From Pseudomonas oryzihabitans (lineage in GTDB: Bacteria > Pseudomonadota > Gammaproteobacteria > Pseudomonadales > Pseudomonadaceae): a DNA stretch of 64,000 nt. This document shows, one piece after another, positions 27,901-37,087 of the stretch. Under the pieces are notes generated by a model. That model made no database searches. It had not been told where the DNA came from and saw nothing but the letters and a program-made list of their open reading frames with translations. The position numbers were made by a program, and so were the translations under genes. The stretch covers positions 2,926,501-2,990,500 of the forward strand of contig NZ_CP102428.1 in NCBI RefSeq assembly GCF_024652905.1, written 5' to 3'. Numbering within the stretch: position 1 is the first letter of the stretch; the number at the start of each line of letters is the position of its first letter.

Positions 27901-29147
27901 TGCAGCAGAGCCGCCACAACGGCAGCTGGGTGGTGCTGATGTTCCTCGACCTCGACCGCTTCAAGCCGATCAACGACAGCCTCGGCCACGCCGCCGGCGA
28001 CCGTCTGCTCAAGGAGGTGGCCATGCGCCTGACTGCCTGCGTCGGCACCGAAGACAGCGTGGCGCGCATGGGGGGCGACGAATTCACCCTGCTGCTTTCC
28101 GGCCTGGAAACCCGCGAGGCCGCCCTGGCCCAGGCGATCCGCGTCGGCGAGCTGATCCTTACCCAGCTGGCCGAAGCCTTCATCCTCGAAGGCCGCGAAT
28201 TCTTCGTCTCCGCCAGCATCGGGATCGCCCTGTCGCCCCAGGACGGTAGCGAGCTCAGCCAGCTGATGAAGAACGCCGACACGGCCATGTACCATGCCAA
28301 GGAGATGGGCAAGAACAACTTCCAGTTCTACCAGGCCGAGATGAACGCCCGCGCCCTGGAACGCCTGGAACTGGAAGCCGATCTGCGCCATGCCCTCCTG
28401 CAGGGGGAGTTCCGCCTGCACTACCAGCCGCAGTATCGCTGCGACACCCGCCGCCTGACCGGGGTCGAGGCCCTGCTGCGCTGGGAGCACCCGGTGCGCG
28501 GCCACGTCTCGCCGGCGGAGTTCATCCCGGTGCTGGAGGAGATCGGCCTGGTGGTCCAGGTGGGCGACTGGGTGATCCGCGAGGCCTGCCGGCAGATGCG
28601 CGAATGGCACGCCGCCAAGGTGCGCATCCCCAAGGTCTCGGTGAACCTCTCCGCCCGCCAGTTCAGCGATGGCCAGCTCGGCCAGCGCATCGCCGCCATC
28701 CTCGCCGAGACCGGTCTGGCACCGGCCTGCCTGGAAGTGGAACTGACCGAGAGCATCCTGATGCGCGACGTCGGCGAAGCCCTGCAACTGCTGGGCGAAC
28801 TCAAGGGCCTGGGGCTGTGCATCGCGGTGGACGACTTCGGTACCGGCTACTCGTCGCTCAACTACCTCAAGCAGTTCCCCATCGACATCCTCAAGATCGA
28901 CCGCAGCTTCGTCGACGGCCTGCCCCACGGCGAGCAGGATGCCCAGATCGCCCGGGCCATCATCGCCATGGCCCACAGCCTCAACCTCTCGGTGATCGCC
29001 GAAGGGGTGGAAGAGCAGGAGCAGCTGGACTTCCTCTGCACCCATGGCTGCGACGAGGTGCAGGGTTTCCTCTTCGATCGCCCCTTGCCGCCGGACCTGC
29101 TGCGCCAGCGCCTGGAACGTCAGGGTCTGTTTCCCGTGCTGACATGA
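24954..29147 (+). CDS. morA: MorA: membrane PAS-GGDEF-EAL c-di-GMP protein
   Basis: Large dual-domain cyclic-di-GMP enzyme of 1397 aa. It has TM1 (about 17-40), a periplasmic loop, TM2 (about 250-272), several PAS modules (about 280-390, 410-560, 570-690, 700-830, 840-955), GGDEF (motif GGDEF near residue 1040) and EAL (EALLRWEHP near 1171, with DDFGTGYSSLNYLKQFP). Both catalytic signatures are intact, so it may make and degrade c-di-GMP. Size, architecture and position beside glyA match P. aeruginosa MorA, a regulator of flagellar timing and biofilm. The start is GTG at 24954; a weak AGGAA lies about 11 nt upstream. Confidence 0.88.
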   Translation: MNSPSSSLPEEPLAPSSRRLTRGLLILSLLAMLALMFWQAFASVAEREALRREQLEGLTRQLANTVEFGLALKAQAVRSTLRWSLDPTLPLAPNLLLSLKDFFPGLQQVRWLPANANLRAARLGDTPDAAFIQQLIARSGQADFRYGYNAEASAAPLYVLLAGDPQLQDGWWVLTSAPLLESLWRPSRVPSGLDWRLEDRTQGTLLFHVGATPAASGIDEVRQELAYSNWQVVGTHPDEDVGATLLGASFGRLALFSLSGLVAAILLYLLLREEQGLRALTLASRRGLRLAGTALNGIEEAVCMTQADGRLVHVNATAGRLLGIAPDDAQQYFLASLLPPLVALTPAERDSGALISLTVEGQPRRFTVSCHALADSQPSARVLRDRTQTQDGFVWVLRDVTDQQRNLDTIQTTRQRYENIFNGVHTGICVVDLSAIWPRMRDLGLERPEQLAELFARQPDVLDTLGRQVRITEINQRALEMLGIEHLDQAWARLVGDSRVQLGGKRYRLLAGLLSGQQVLELETCIGTAEGERHLWLTMHLPADPRHLDATLLSLNDITQRKLGELRLLERDSFWSNLISAIPDTLYTYDVASGELTYESRSLALKLGYPPEAFASLGRARLHPDDLELHERVVSMRPTLSDQPSSSLLRWQHRNGGWRWFDVREQRLARAADGTAASVVGLALDVTDMVRASERLRESENRYRQLAESISDVIFTTDAQLVLNYISPSVEELLGYPVGELQQRTLAELVVHSRQWQEVRRTLQRLLRSLDNPRALAELRREHFAPLVLDCLHAQGHTLQIELRLKPLWDDHERFAGLLGICRDISAQRRTDKDMRMAATVFDHSAGAILVTDPAGYIVRVNRTFTRITGFSPEEVFDQQPMMLCADKQEANQLQHVMQQLRTEESWEGELWQRRHDNEPYPSWVGITAIRDDDGDLMSYVCFFVDISERKASERRIHRLAYYDALTLLPNRTLFQDRLHNALQQSRHNGSWVVLMFLDLDRFKPINDSLGHAAGDRLLKEVAMRLTACVGTEDSVARMGGDEFTLLLSGLETREAALAQAIRVGELILTQLAEAFILEGREFFVSASIGIALSPQDGSELSQLMKNADTAMYHAKEMGKNNFQFYQAEMNARALERLELEADLRHALLQGEFRLHYQPQYRCDTRRLTGVEALLRWEHPVRGHVSPAEFIPVLEEIGLVVQVGDWVIREACRQMREWHAAKVRIPKVSVNLSARQFSDGQLGQRIAAILAETGLAPACLEVELTESILMRDVGEALQLLGELKGLGLCIAVDDFGTGYSSLNYLKQFPIDILKIDRSFVDGLPHGEQDAQIARAIIAMAHSLNLSVIAEGVEEQEQLDFLCTHGCDEVQGFLFDRPLPPDLLRQRLERQGLFPVLT

Positions 29148-29220
29148 GACCGGTGGCGCCACCGCATGACTGGCGCTCATACCTCAGAGTTCCCGCGATG
29201 GGGTAGAATGTTGCCCCTCA

Positions 29221-29238
29221 CGAGCCCGACCGGGCTCG
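29221..29238 (+). other. Small hairpin in the morA-glyA gap
   Basis: CGAGCCC (29221-29227) and GGGCTCG (29232-29238) form a 7-bp stem with a 4-nt loop, 33 bp before the glyA start. It could be a weak morA terminator or part of the glyA leader. TAGAAT at 29204-29209 just upstream resembles a -10 box, but no good -35 was found. Confidence 0.35.
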
Positions 29239-29270
29239 CTCTTCGCCATGCCTCAGGGGACCCTGCCGCC

Positions 29271-30524
29271 ATGTTCAGCCGTGAAACCACCCTCGCCCGC
29301 TTCGACGCCGACCTGTATGCCGCCATGCAGCAGGAAGCCCAGCGTCAGGAAGATCACATCGAGCTGATCGCTTCGGAAAACTACACCAGCCCGGCGGTCA
29401 TGGAAGCCCAGGGTAGCGTGCTGACCAACAAGTACGCCGAAGGCTATCCCCACAAGCGCTACTATGGCGGTTGCGAATACGTCGACGTGGTCGAGCAACT
29501 GGCCATCGACCGCGCCAAGCAGCTGTTCGGCGCCGACTACGCCAACGTCCAGCCGCACTCCGGTTCCCAGGCCAACTCGGCCGTGTACCTGGCGCTGATC
29601 GAAGCCGGTGACACCATCCTCGGCATGAGCCTGGCTCACGGCGGCCACCTGACCCACGGCGCCACCGTGTCCTCCTCCGGCAAGCTGTACAACGCCGTCC
29701 AGTACGGCATCGACGAGCAAGGCCTGATCGACTATGCCGAGGTCGAGCGCCTGGCCCAGGAGCACAAGCCCAAGGTCATCGTCGCCGGCTACTCCGCCTA
29801 CTCCCAGGTGCTGGACTTCGCCCGCTTCCGCGCCATCGCCGATACCGTGGGTGCCTACCTGTTCGTCGATATGGCCCACTTCGCCGGCCTGGTCGCCGCC
29901 GGCGTCTACCCCAATCCGGTGCCCTTCGCCGACGTGGTCACCAGTACCACCCACAAGACCCTGCGCGGCCCGCGCGGCGGCCTGATCCTGGCCAAGGCCA
30001 ACGAAGCCATCGAGAAGAAGCTCAACTCGGCGGTCTTCCCCGGCGCCCAGGGCGGTCCGCTGATGCACGTCATCGCCGGCAAGGCGGTGTGCTTCAAGGA
30101 AGCCCTGCAGCCCGAGTTCAAGACCTATCAGCAGCAGGTGATCAAGAACGCCCAGGCCATGGCCGGCGTGTTCATCGAGCGCGGCTTCGACGTGGTCTCC
30201 GGTGGCACCGACAACCACCTGTTCCTGCTCAGCCTGATCAAGCAGGAAATCACCGGCAAGGACGCGGACGCGGCCCTGGGTCGTGCCTTCATCACCGTGA
30301 ACAAGAACTCGGTACCGAACGATCCGCGCTCGCCCTTCGTCACCTCCGGTCTGCGCATCGGCACCCCGGCCGTCACCACCCGTGGCTTCCAGGAAGCCGA
30401 GTGCCGCGAGCTGGCCGGCTGGATCTGCGACATCCTCGGCAACATGGGCGACGAGTCGGTGATCGATGCCGTGCGCGAGAAGGTCAAGGCCGTCTGCGCC
30501 CGCCTGCCGGTGTACGGCAAGTAA
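29271..30524 (+). CDS. glyA: Serine hydroxymethyltransferase
   Basis: PLP enzyme of 417 aa converting serine plus tetrahydrofolate to glycine plus methylene-THF, central to one-carbon supply. It starts [39 protein letters not shown], the substrate loop YPHKRYYGG and the PLP-lysine motif [14 protein letters not shown] are conserved. AGGGGA precedes the ATG. It lies 123 bp after morA on the same strand and ends in a clear terminator. Pseudomonads often carry more than one glyA copy; which paralogue this is cannot be judged here. Confidence 0.96.
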   Translation: MFSRETTLARFDADLYAAMQQEAQRQEDHIELIASENYTSPAVMEAQGSVLTNKYAEGYPHKRYYGGCEYVDVVEQLAIDRAKQLFGADYANVQPHSGSQANSAVYLALIEAGDTILGMSLAHGGHLTHGATVSSSGKLYNAVQYGIDEQGLIDYAEVERLAQEHKPKVIVAGYSAYSQVLDFARFRAIADTVGAYLFVDMAHFAGLVAAGVYPNPVPFADVVTSTTHKTLRGPRGGLILAKANEAIEKKLNSAVFPGAQGGPLMHVIAGKAVCFKEALQPEFKTYQQQVIKNAQAMAGVFIERGFDVVSGGTDNHLFLLSLIKQEITGKDADAALGRAFITVNKNSVPNDPRSPFVTSGLRIGTPAVTTRGFQEAECRELAGWICDILGNMGDESVIDAVREKVKAVCARLPVYGK

Positions 30525-30535
30525 GAGGCACGCCT

Positions 30536-30570
30536 CCCCTCTCCCCCCAGGGAGAGGGCCGGGGTGAGGG
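30536..30570 (+). repeat. CCCTCTCCC/GGGAGAGGG palindromic repeat, copy 1
   Basis: CCCTCTCC...GGAGAGGG followed by a GGGGTGAGGG tail, 12 bp after the glyA stop. Related copies occur at 33125-33157 and 38222-38254. This copy diverges slightly (GGCCGGGGTG in place of GGTTGGGGTG). It looks like a common REP-type intergenic element. Confidence 0.75.
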
Positions 30571-30581
30571 AAACCCCAAAG

Positions 30582-30613
30582 AACGAGCCCCGACCAATCG
30601 GCCGGGGCTCGTT
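30582..30613 (+). terminator. Terminator of glyA
   Basis: AACGAGCCCCG (30582-30592) pairs with CGGGGCTCGTT (30603-30613), a perfect 11-bp stem 57 bp after the glyA stop, followed by the short T-rich GCATTTCC. Confidence 0.7.
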
Positions 30614-30678
30614 GCATTTCCAGAAAGATCGTCAAGGCAGCCAAGCCAGTCTTGCCGCAGGCCGGAAGACACCGGAAA

Positions 30679-30710
30679 CGAAAAACCCCGGCCAGTGCCG
30701 GGGTTTTTCG
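30679..30710 (-). terminator. Bidirectional terminator, mainly trxB
   Basis: A perfect 14-bp inverted repeat from CGAAAAACCCCGGC (30679-30692) to GCCGGGGTTTTTCG (30697-30710) with loop CAGT. The A-tract and T-tract arms make it usable from both sides. It lies 22 bp after the trxB stop. Confidence 0.9.
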
Positions 30711-30732
30711 TTGTCAGGCGACAATCAGGCGC

Positions 30733-31764
<1,032 letters not shown>

Positions 31765-31922
31765 CTAGGCGTACCGGCCGGTGTTCGTGCGGAGCCGTTC
31801 CGCAGCGCTCATCGCTCCTGGCGAGGGCGCGACCGGTGTCGACGGGCGGACACCGGGTCCAAGGATGGGCTCAGCCTAACGGGCATGGCCCTTCCATAGA
31901 AGCGAGCATTCTAAATCCAGAC

Positions 31923-31939
31923 CATAGGGCGCGCCTATG
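31923..31939. promoter_or_regulatory. Palindrome in the trxB/cysZ divergent gap
   Basis: CATAGG (31923-31928) and CCTATG (31934-31939) flank GCGCG, about 65 bp before the cysZ start. It could be an operator or chance. The remainder of 31708-32004 holds no gene; GACCGGTGTC/GACACCGGGTC near 31830-31861 is an imperfect inverted repeat. Confidence 0.3.
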
Positions 31940-32004
31940 TCGACCGCTTCGCCAATGGCGCCCTGAGGTAAGCTGTGCCTTCCCGCCACCTGTCAGGAAT
32001 GTTC

Positions 32005-32757
32005 ATGGCTGTCGCTCCCCTGTCCGGCTCCGCCTACTTCGCCGAAGGCCTGCGCCTGGTGACCCGCCCCGGCATGCGCCGCTTCGTGGTCATCCCGCTC
32101 ACCATCAACCTGCTGCTCTACGCCGCCATCCTCACCTTCGCCGTACGGGGCTTCGAGGGCTGGCTGGAGCAGCTGATGCCAAGCCTGCCGGCCTGGGCGG
32201 GCTTCGTCGAATGGCTGCTCTGGCCGCTGTTCGTGCTCTTGTTGCTGGCGATCATCTTCTTCACCTTCACGATGCTGGCCAACCTGGTGGCGGCGCCCTT
32301 CAACGGCTTTCTCGCGGAAAAGGTCGAGGTACTGGTGCGCGGGCAGGATGATTTCCCACCCTTCAATCTCACCGAGCTGGTCACCATGGTGCCGCGCACC
32401 CTGCAGCGTGAACTGCGCAAGCTGGGCTACTACCTGCCACGCGCCCTGGGCCTGCTGGTGCTGACCTTCATCCCCGGTCTCAACCTGATCGCCGCACCGC
32501 TGTGGATCCTGTTCGGCGTCTGGATGATGGCGGTGCAGTACATCGACTTTCCCGCCGACAACCACAAACTGGATTTCCGCAGCATGCTCGCCTGGCTGCG
32601 CACCCGCCGCCTGCGCTGCCTGGGCTTTGGCGGGGTGACCTACCTGGCGCTGCTGGTGCCCGGCCTGAACGCCCTGTTCATGCCTGCCGCCGTGGCCGGG
32701 GCGACGCTGTTCTGGGTACGTGAGGAAGGCAACAAGGCGCTGGTGGTGCGCTCCTGA
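32005..32757 (+). CDS. cysZ: Sulfate transporter CysZ
   Basis: Inner-membrane protein of 250 aa supporting sulfate uptake for cysteine synthesis. It matches the CysZ/EI24 family: [25 protein letters not shown], four hydrophobic segments, [10 protein letters not shown] and LDYFRSM-like [26 protein letters not shown] before ATG 32005 decides the start. Divergent from trxB. Confidence 0.92.
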   Translation: MAVAPLSGSAYFAEGLRLVTRPGMRRFVVIPLTINLLLYAAILTFAVRGFEGWLEQLMPSLPAWAGFVEWLLWPLFVLLLLAIIFFTFTMLANLVAAPFNGFLAEKVEVLVRGQDDFPPFNLTELVTMVPRTLQRELRKLGYYLPRALGLLVLTFIPGLNLIAAPLWILFGVWMMAVQYIDFPADNHKLDFRSMLAWLRTRRLRCLGFGGVTYLALLVPGLNALFMPAAVAGATLFWVREEGNKALVVRS

Positions 32758-32810
32758 GCCCTGCTTGCCGGACGTCCCAACACACCCTATCCCGACAGCG
32801 ACTCCTGATT

Positions 32811-33100
32811 GTTAGGCTTCGGCGATAAAGCCGCCTCAACCCAACCTACGGCTATCTTCCGCGTAGGTTGGGTTGAGCGCAGCGAAGCCCAACAACTCCG
32901 GACCATCACGCCGGATACCATGGTTTCCAGCTGTTGGGCTTCGGCGATAAGGCCGCCTCAACCCAACCTACGGCTATCCTGCGCGTAGGTTGGGTTGAGC
33001 GCAGCGAAGCCCAACAACTCCGGACCACCACGCCGGATACCATGGTTTCTGGCTGTTGGGCTTCGGCGATGGAGCCGCCTCAACCCAACCTACGGCGCGC
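32811..33100. repeat. Tandem array of a 122-bp palindromic repeat unit (about 2.4 copies)
   Basis: The 483-bp gap from cysZ to slyD holds no gene. Units begin at 32811, 32933 and 33055 (period 122 bp); the third is cut short near 33095. Each unit opens GTTGGGCTTCGGCGAT and carries an inner palindrome CTCAACCCAACCTACG...CGTAGGTTGGGTTGAG, closing with GAAGCCCAAC, so about 83 nt can fold into a long hairpin. A conserved 39-bp linker (AACTCCGGACCA... to GGTTTC...GCT) separates the hairpins. Another copy lies at 38093-38173. The linker is constant, so this is not a CRISPR. Confidence 0.9.
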
Positions 33101-33124
33101 TCCGCCCACACCGCCAAACAAGCC

Positions 33125-33157
33125 CCCTCTCCCCCTGGGAGAGGGTTGGGGTGAGGG
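33125..33157 (+). repeat. CCCTCTCCC/GGGAGAGGG palindromic repeat, copy 2
   Basis: CCCTCTCCC, then GGGAGAGGG and the tail TTGGGGTGAGGG. It follows the 122-bp array directly and matches the copy at 38222-38254 almost exactly. Confidence 0.8.
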
Positions 33158-33184
33158 CGCTCCCCTGCACGGACTCCACAAACG

Positions 33185-33222
33185 ACGACGCCCGCGCCGG
33201 CAAGGCCGGACACGGGCGTCGT
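33185..33222 (-). terminator. Probable slyD terminator
   Basis: ACGACGCCCG (33185-33194) pairs with CGGGCGTCGT (33213-33222), with an inner GCCGG/CCGG stem, 18 bp past the slyD stop on the minus strand. The U-tract is short (CGTTTGTGG). Confidence 0.6.
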
Positions 33223-33240
33223 GGAAAGCTGTCGCCAGGC

Positions 33241-33726
33241 TTAGTGCTGGTGACCGCCTTCGCCATGGATATGACCATGGGCGATTTCTTCGTCGCTGGC
33301 GGCACGCACGTTGACCACCTTCACATCGAAGTTCAGGCGCTGGCCGGCCAGGGGATGGTTGCCGTCGACGGTGACCTGGTCGCCGTCGATGTCACGCACG
33401 GTGACGATCTGCATGGCGCCGTCCGGGCCGGACGCGTGGAACTGCATGCCCACTTCCAGCTCGTCCACGCCTTCGAACATTTCCTTGCCCAGGGTGGCAA
33501 CCAGTTCGGGCGTGTATTCGCCATAGGCGTCTTCCGGCTCGATGGCCACTTTCAGCTCGTCACCGGCCTGCTTGCCGGACAGAGCACGCTCCAGACCCGG
33601 AATGATGTTGCCTGCGCCTTGCAGGTACACCAGCGGAGCACCACCAGCGGAGCTGTCGATGACTTCGCCGGCGTCGTTGGTCAGGGTGTAGTCGATGGAT
33701 ACTGCCGTGTTCGCCGCGATCTGCAT
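33241..33726 (-). CDS. slyD: FKBP-type peptidyl-prolyl isomerase SlyD
   Basis: Cytoplasmic prolyl isomerase and metallochaperone of 161 aa. The FKBP domain is split by the IF chaperone insert (about 70-120): AVSIDYTLTNDAGEVIDSS, LQGAGNIIPGLERAL, then GNHPLAGQRLNF. The C-terminus HGHIHGEGGHQH is the His-rich nickel-binding tail, short as in other pseudomonads. ATG 33726 is chosen because AAGG lies 8 nt upstream and homologues begin there; an in-frame ATG at 33741 lacks a ribosome site. Confidence 0.94.
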   Translation of the reverse strand: MQIAANTAVSIDYTLTNDAGEVIDSSAGGAPLVYLQGAGNIIPGLERALSGKQAGDELKVAIEPEDAYGEYTPELVATLGKEMFEGVDELEVGMQFHASGPDGAMQIVTVRDIDGDQVTVDGNHPLAGQRLNFDVKVVNVRAASDEEIAHGHIHGEGGHQH

Positions 33727-33951
33727 GGCCAGAACCTTCATGCTGGGAAAAATTTAGGATGACGCATCAGTCTACGCGTCCAACTTAGCAATTGCGAATG
33801 CGTTCGGTCAGTCCCCTGGCGCCCGGAGGCATCTGGAGGGCGCCCCTGCAACGGTGCGCGACCGCCCGTCACGCAATCGCCACGGCCGCTTCACGGGGCT
33901 GTCATCCCGGCTACCTAGGGTTTGCTGCATACCCACTGCCGGAGCCCTGCC

Positions 33952-34680
33952 ATGCCGATTCCAGTGTCCGCACCGCCCGCGCTGCGCGCCGAACGCCTGT
34001 CGACCGCTGCAGATATCCGCGCCGCCCAGCGCCTGCGAGCCGCGGTCTTCGGCAGTACCTACGGCGTGCATTTCGCCGATAACCTCGACCAGGACCCCTA
34101 CGACGCTCACTGCTTGCACCTGGGCGTGCGCGACCTGCGCAGCGGCGAGCTGATCGCTACCACCCGGCTGCTCGACGGCCGTCGGCGCGAGCGGCTGGGC
34201 AGTCTCTACAGCGAGAGCGAATTCCAGCTGGAGGGTCTGGACACGCTGCAGGGCCCGCTGCTGGAAATCGGCCGCACCTGCGTGGCGCCCGGGCATCGCA
34301 CCGGCGCGGCCATCGCCCTGTTGTGGGCGGAACTGGCCGAGATCATGGCCTGCGGCGACTACCGCTACCTCATGGGCTGCGCCAGCGTGCCCATGGCCGA
34401 CGGCGGCCTGCAGGCGGCCGCCCTGCTGCGCCAGGCGGCGCGGGACGAACGCATCCCAGCGATCCGCGCCACGCCGCGGCGGCCGCTGCCCTTCGTCGCC
34501 GTGCCAGACAACCTGGTGGTGCAGCTGCCACCCCTGCTCAAGGCCTATCTACGCCTAGGTGCCCAGGTCTGCGGCGCGCCCTGCTGGGATCCGGAATTCG
34601 GCGTGGCCGACGTCTTCATCCTGCTCAAGCGCGAAGACCTCTGCCCACGCTATGCCCGCCACTTCAAGGCCGCGGTATGA
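33952..34680 (+). CDS. olsB: L-ornithine N-acyltransferase OlsB (ornithine lipid synthesis)
   Basis: GNAT-fold enzyme of 242 aa that transfers a 3-hydroxyacyl group from ACP to ornithine, giving lyso-ornithine lipid. Family features are [53 protein letters not shown] and the late [20 protein letters not shown] before ATG 33952 sets the start. It overlaps olsA by ATGA. Ornithine lipids are phosphorus-free and often phosphate-regulated, but no Pho box was identified by eye. Confidence 0.9.
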   Translation: MPIPVSAPPALRAERLSTAADIRAAQRLRAAVFGSTYGVHFADNLDQDPYDAHCLHLGVRDLRSGELIATTRLLDGRRRERLGSLYSESEFQLEGLDTLQGPLLEIGRTCVAPGHRTGAAIALLWAELAEIMACGDYRYLMGCASVPMADGGLQAAALLRQAARDERIPAIRATPRRPLPFVAVPDNLVVQLPPLLKAYLRLGAQVCGAPCWDPEFGVADVFILLKREDLCPRYARHFKAAV

Positions 34681-35474
34681 GGCGACTGCGTCGCGTCTGG
34701 CGACTGCTGCCAGTGCTGGCCGCGCTGCTGCTCGGGGCACTGTTCGCCCTGACGGTGACGTTGGCGGTGGCGCTGAGTCGCCGGCCCTGCCTGGTGCTGC
34801 GGCAACGGCTGACGCGGCGCTTCTTCCAGGTGCTAACCTGGGCGCTGCGGTTGCGGCTGGAGGTCAGCGGCGAGGTGCCGCGCGGCACCCACCTCTGGCT
34901 GGTCAATCACGTGTCCTGGCTGGATATCGTCGCCCTGGGCAGCTTGCGGCCGCTGAGCTTTCTGTCCAAGGCGGAGGTGGCCCACTGGCCCTTCGCCGGC
35001 TGGCTGACGCGCCAGGCCGGCACCCTGTTCATCCGCCGCGGGGCCGAGCGCGGCGATGCCCTGGGCGAGGCCCTGACCACGCGCCTGACCCAGGGCCTGT
35101 CGCTGGCGCTCTTTCCCGAGGGCACCACCACCGACGGCAGCGGGCTGCGCACCTTTCACGGTCGGCTGCTGAGTCCGGCCATCGCCACCGGCACCCCGCT
35201 GCAACCCGTGGCGCTGAGCTACTGGCGCCACGGCGAGCCTGACCGGGCCGCGGCCTTCATCGGTGACGACGACCTGGTGAGCCATCTGCTGCGCCTGCTG
35301 GACAACGGCGGCACCACCCTGAGGATCGAACTGCTGCCACCCATCCTGCCCCAGGGCCGGCCGCGCCAGGTGCTGGCGGGTGAATGCCAGGCGGCCATCG
35401 CTGCCCGCCTCGGGATTCAGCTGGAACCGCGCGCGGCCCGTTCGGCGGCGGCAAAGGCCTGCAGCTGCGGATAG
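34677..35474 (+). CDS. olsA: Lyso-ornithine lipid O-acyltransferase OlsA (PlsC family)
   Basis: Membrane acyltransferase of 265 aa that adds the second fatty acid to lyso-ornithine lipid. An N-terminal hydrophobic helix (about 10-36) is followed by the PlsC motifs NHVSWLD (HX4D) and [16 protein letters not shown] 34677 overlaps the olsB stop. Pairing with olsB distinguishes it from general glycerolipid PlsC. The last 58 bp overlap the convergent ACP phosphodiesterase gene. Confidence 0.88.
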   Translation: MRRLRRVWRLLPVLAALLLGALFALTVTLAVALSRRPCLVLRQRLTRRFFQVLTWALRLRLEVSGEVPRGTHLWLVNHVSWLDIVALGSLRPLSFLSKAEVAHWPFAGWLTRQAGTLFIRRGAERGDALGEALTTRLTQGLSLALFPEGTTTDGSGLRTFHGRLLSPAIATGTPLQPVALSYWRHGEPDRAAAFIGDDDLVSHLLRLLDNGGTTLRIELLPPILPQGRPRQVLAGECQAAIAARLGIQLEPRAARSAAAKACSCG

Positions 35475-36004
35475 AAGTCGCGGAAATCCTCGACCAGGCC
35501 GTCATAGGCGGCGTCCAGCTCGGCGAAGGCGCCGGCCAGCAGTTCCGGGCGCGACAACCGTCGCGCCATGCCCTCCACCACTCGCTCCAGCACGGCGAAG
35601 TCCGTGTAGCTGCCCAGCCAGTCCTGGCGTGCCATCAGGGGTGCGATGCGGGCCAGCCGCGGCGGCAGTTCCGGTTCGTCCAACAGGGTCTGGTAGCAGT
35701 CCGCGACGAAGCCCGGCAGTGGCTGCTCGGCGTAGTCGTGCCAGAGGCGCGCCAGGCAGTGATCGAAGAAGACATCCACCAGCAGCCCGGCCACTCGCCG
35801 CCGCGCCGCGGGCAGCCGCGTCTTGGCCCTGATCACCAGGGGGTGGTCGTCGGTATAGACATCAATACGCCGGTGCAGCCGGATGCCGGCGGCGATCCCG
35901 GCCGGCCAGGCGTCCGCCGATCCCTTGACGAAATCGCCATAGAGGCTGCCGAGACGGTCTTCGCGGCTGGGGCCGCCCAGGTGCAGATGAGCGAGATAAT
36001 TCAT
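35417..36004 (-). CDS. acpH: Acyl carrier protein phosphodiesterase
   Basis: Metal-dependent enzyme of 195 aa that removes 4'-phosphopantetheine from holo-ACP. The start MNYLAHLHLGGPSREDRLGSLYGDFVKG, the IRLHRRIDVYTDDHP metal-ligand region and DVFFDHCLARLW fit the AcpH family. Its tail overlaps olsA by 58 bp in convergent orientation, so the two genes share 3' DNA. Confidence 0.87.
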   Translation of the reverse strand: MNYLAHLHLGGPSREDRLGSLYGDFVKGSADAWPAGIAAGIRLHRRIDVYTDDHPLVIRAKTRLPAARRRVAGLLVDVFFDHCLARLWHDYAEQPLPGFVADCYQTLLDEPELPPRLARIAPLMARQDWLGSYTDFAVLERVVEGMARRLSRPELLAGAFAELDAAYDGLVEDFRDFYPQLQAFAAAERAARGSS

Positions 36005-36098
36005 CCCCCCAGCATACTCCAGCCACAACCGGGCGGTTTTCCTGGACGACCCGCGGCTGCTAGGCTCGGGCCTCCTTCCCTTCTCCGCTGGAGTCGTC

Positions 36099-37058
36099 AT
36101 GCCCGCTCGCGCCGTGTTCCTCGACTATGCCTCTCTCGACCTGGGCGATCTGGACCCGGTGCCCTTGCGCGCGGTGTTCGACGAACTGGAGCTGCATCCG
36201 GCGAGCGCTCCGGACGAGGTCGCCGCGCGCCTGACCGGCGCCCAGGTCGCCATCGTCAACAAGGTGGTGCTGGACGCCCAGACCCTGGCCGCCTGCCCGG
36301 AATTGAAACTGGTGCTGGTCAGCGCCACCGGGACCAACAACATCGACCTGGACGCCGCCCGCGCCCAGGGCGTACGGGTCTGCAACTGCCAGGGCTATGG
36401 GACCGCCTCGGTCGCCCAGCACACCCTGACCCTGCTGCTGGCCCTGGCCACGCGGCTACCGGATTACCAGGCGGATATCCGCGCCGGGCGCTGGCAGACC
36501 GCCAGCCAGTTCTGTCTGCTCGATCACCCCATCGTCGAGCTGGAGGGCAAGACCCTTGGCCTGCTCGGCCTGGGCGAATTGGGCAGCGCGGTCAGGCGGC
36601 TGGCCGAAGCCTTCGGCATGCAGACCCTGGTAGGCCAGTTGCCCGGCCGTCCGGCGCGTCCCGGCAGCCTGCCGCTGGCCGAACTGCTGCCCCAGGTAGA
36701 TGCCCTGACCCTGCACTGTCCGCTCACCGACCTGACCCGCGGCATGCTGGGCGCCGCCGAACTGGCCGCGATGAAGCCCACGGCCTTCCTGGTCAACACC
36801 GCCCGCGGCGGCATCGTCGACGAACAGGCCCTGGCCGACTGCCTGAGACGCGGCCACCTGGCCGGCGCCGCCACCGACGTGCTCAGCGTGGAACCCCCGC
36901 GCGACGGCAATCCGCTGCTGGCCGGCGACATTCCGCGACTGATCGTTACCCCGCACAACGCCTGGGGTAGTCGTGAAGCGCGCCAGCGGATCATCGGCCA
37001 GCTCGCCGCCAATGCCCAAGGCCATTTCGCCGGCACACCGCAGCGAGTGGTCTGCTAA
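36099..37058 (+). CDS. hprA: D-2-hydroxyacid dehydrogenase, glycerate dehydrogenase/hydroxypyruvate reductase
   Basis: NAD(P)-dependent reductase of 319 aa. The Rossmann motif is [12 protein letters not shown] (about 148-159). Catalytic residues are Arg in [10 protein letters not shown], Glu in LSVEPPRDG and His in VTPHNAW. The position upstream of rsmC matches hprA of P. aeruginosa. The gene is divergent from acpH. Confidence 0.87.
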   Translation: MPARAVFLDYASLDLGDLDPVPLRAVFDELELHPASAPDEVAARLTGAQVAIVNKVVLDAQTLAACPELKLVLVSATGTNNIDLDAARAQGVRVCNCQGYGTASVAQHTLTLLLALATRLPDYQADIRAGRWQTASQFCLLDHPIVELEGKTLGLLGLGELGSAVRRLAEAFGMQTLVGQLPGRPARPGSLPLAELLPQVDALTLHCPLTDLTRGMLGAAELAAMKPTAFLVNTARGGIVDEQALADCLRRGHLAGAATDVLSVEPPRDGNPLLAGDIPRLIVTPHNAWGSREARQRIIGQLAANAQGHFAGTPQRVVC

Positions 37059-37087
37059 AGTTCGCGCTTTTTTCGCCAGGTAGCCCC

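Noticed and set aside
26757..29180. 807-codon open frame on the minus strand opposite morA
   Set aside because: Same composition artefact; morA has intact GGDEF and EAL signatures on the plus strand.
29191..29209. Strong sigma-70 promoter for glyA
   Set aside because: TAGAAT at 29204 is a fair -10, but no acceptable -35 lies 16-18 bp upstream.
32811..33100. CRISPR array
   Set aside because: The period is 122 bp, the unit is a long palindrome and the linker between hairpins is constant, so there are no variable spacers.
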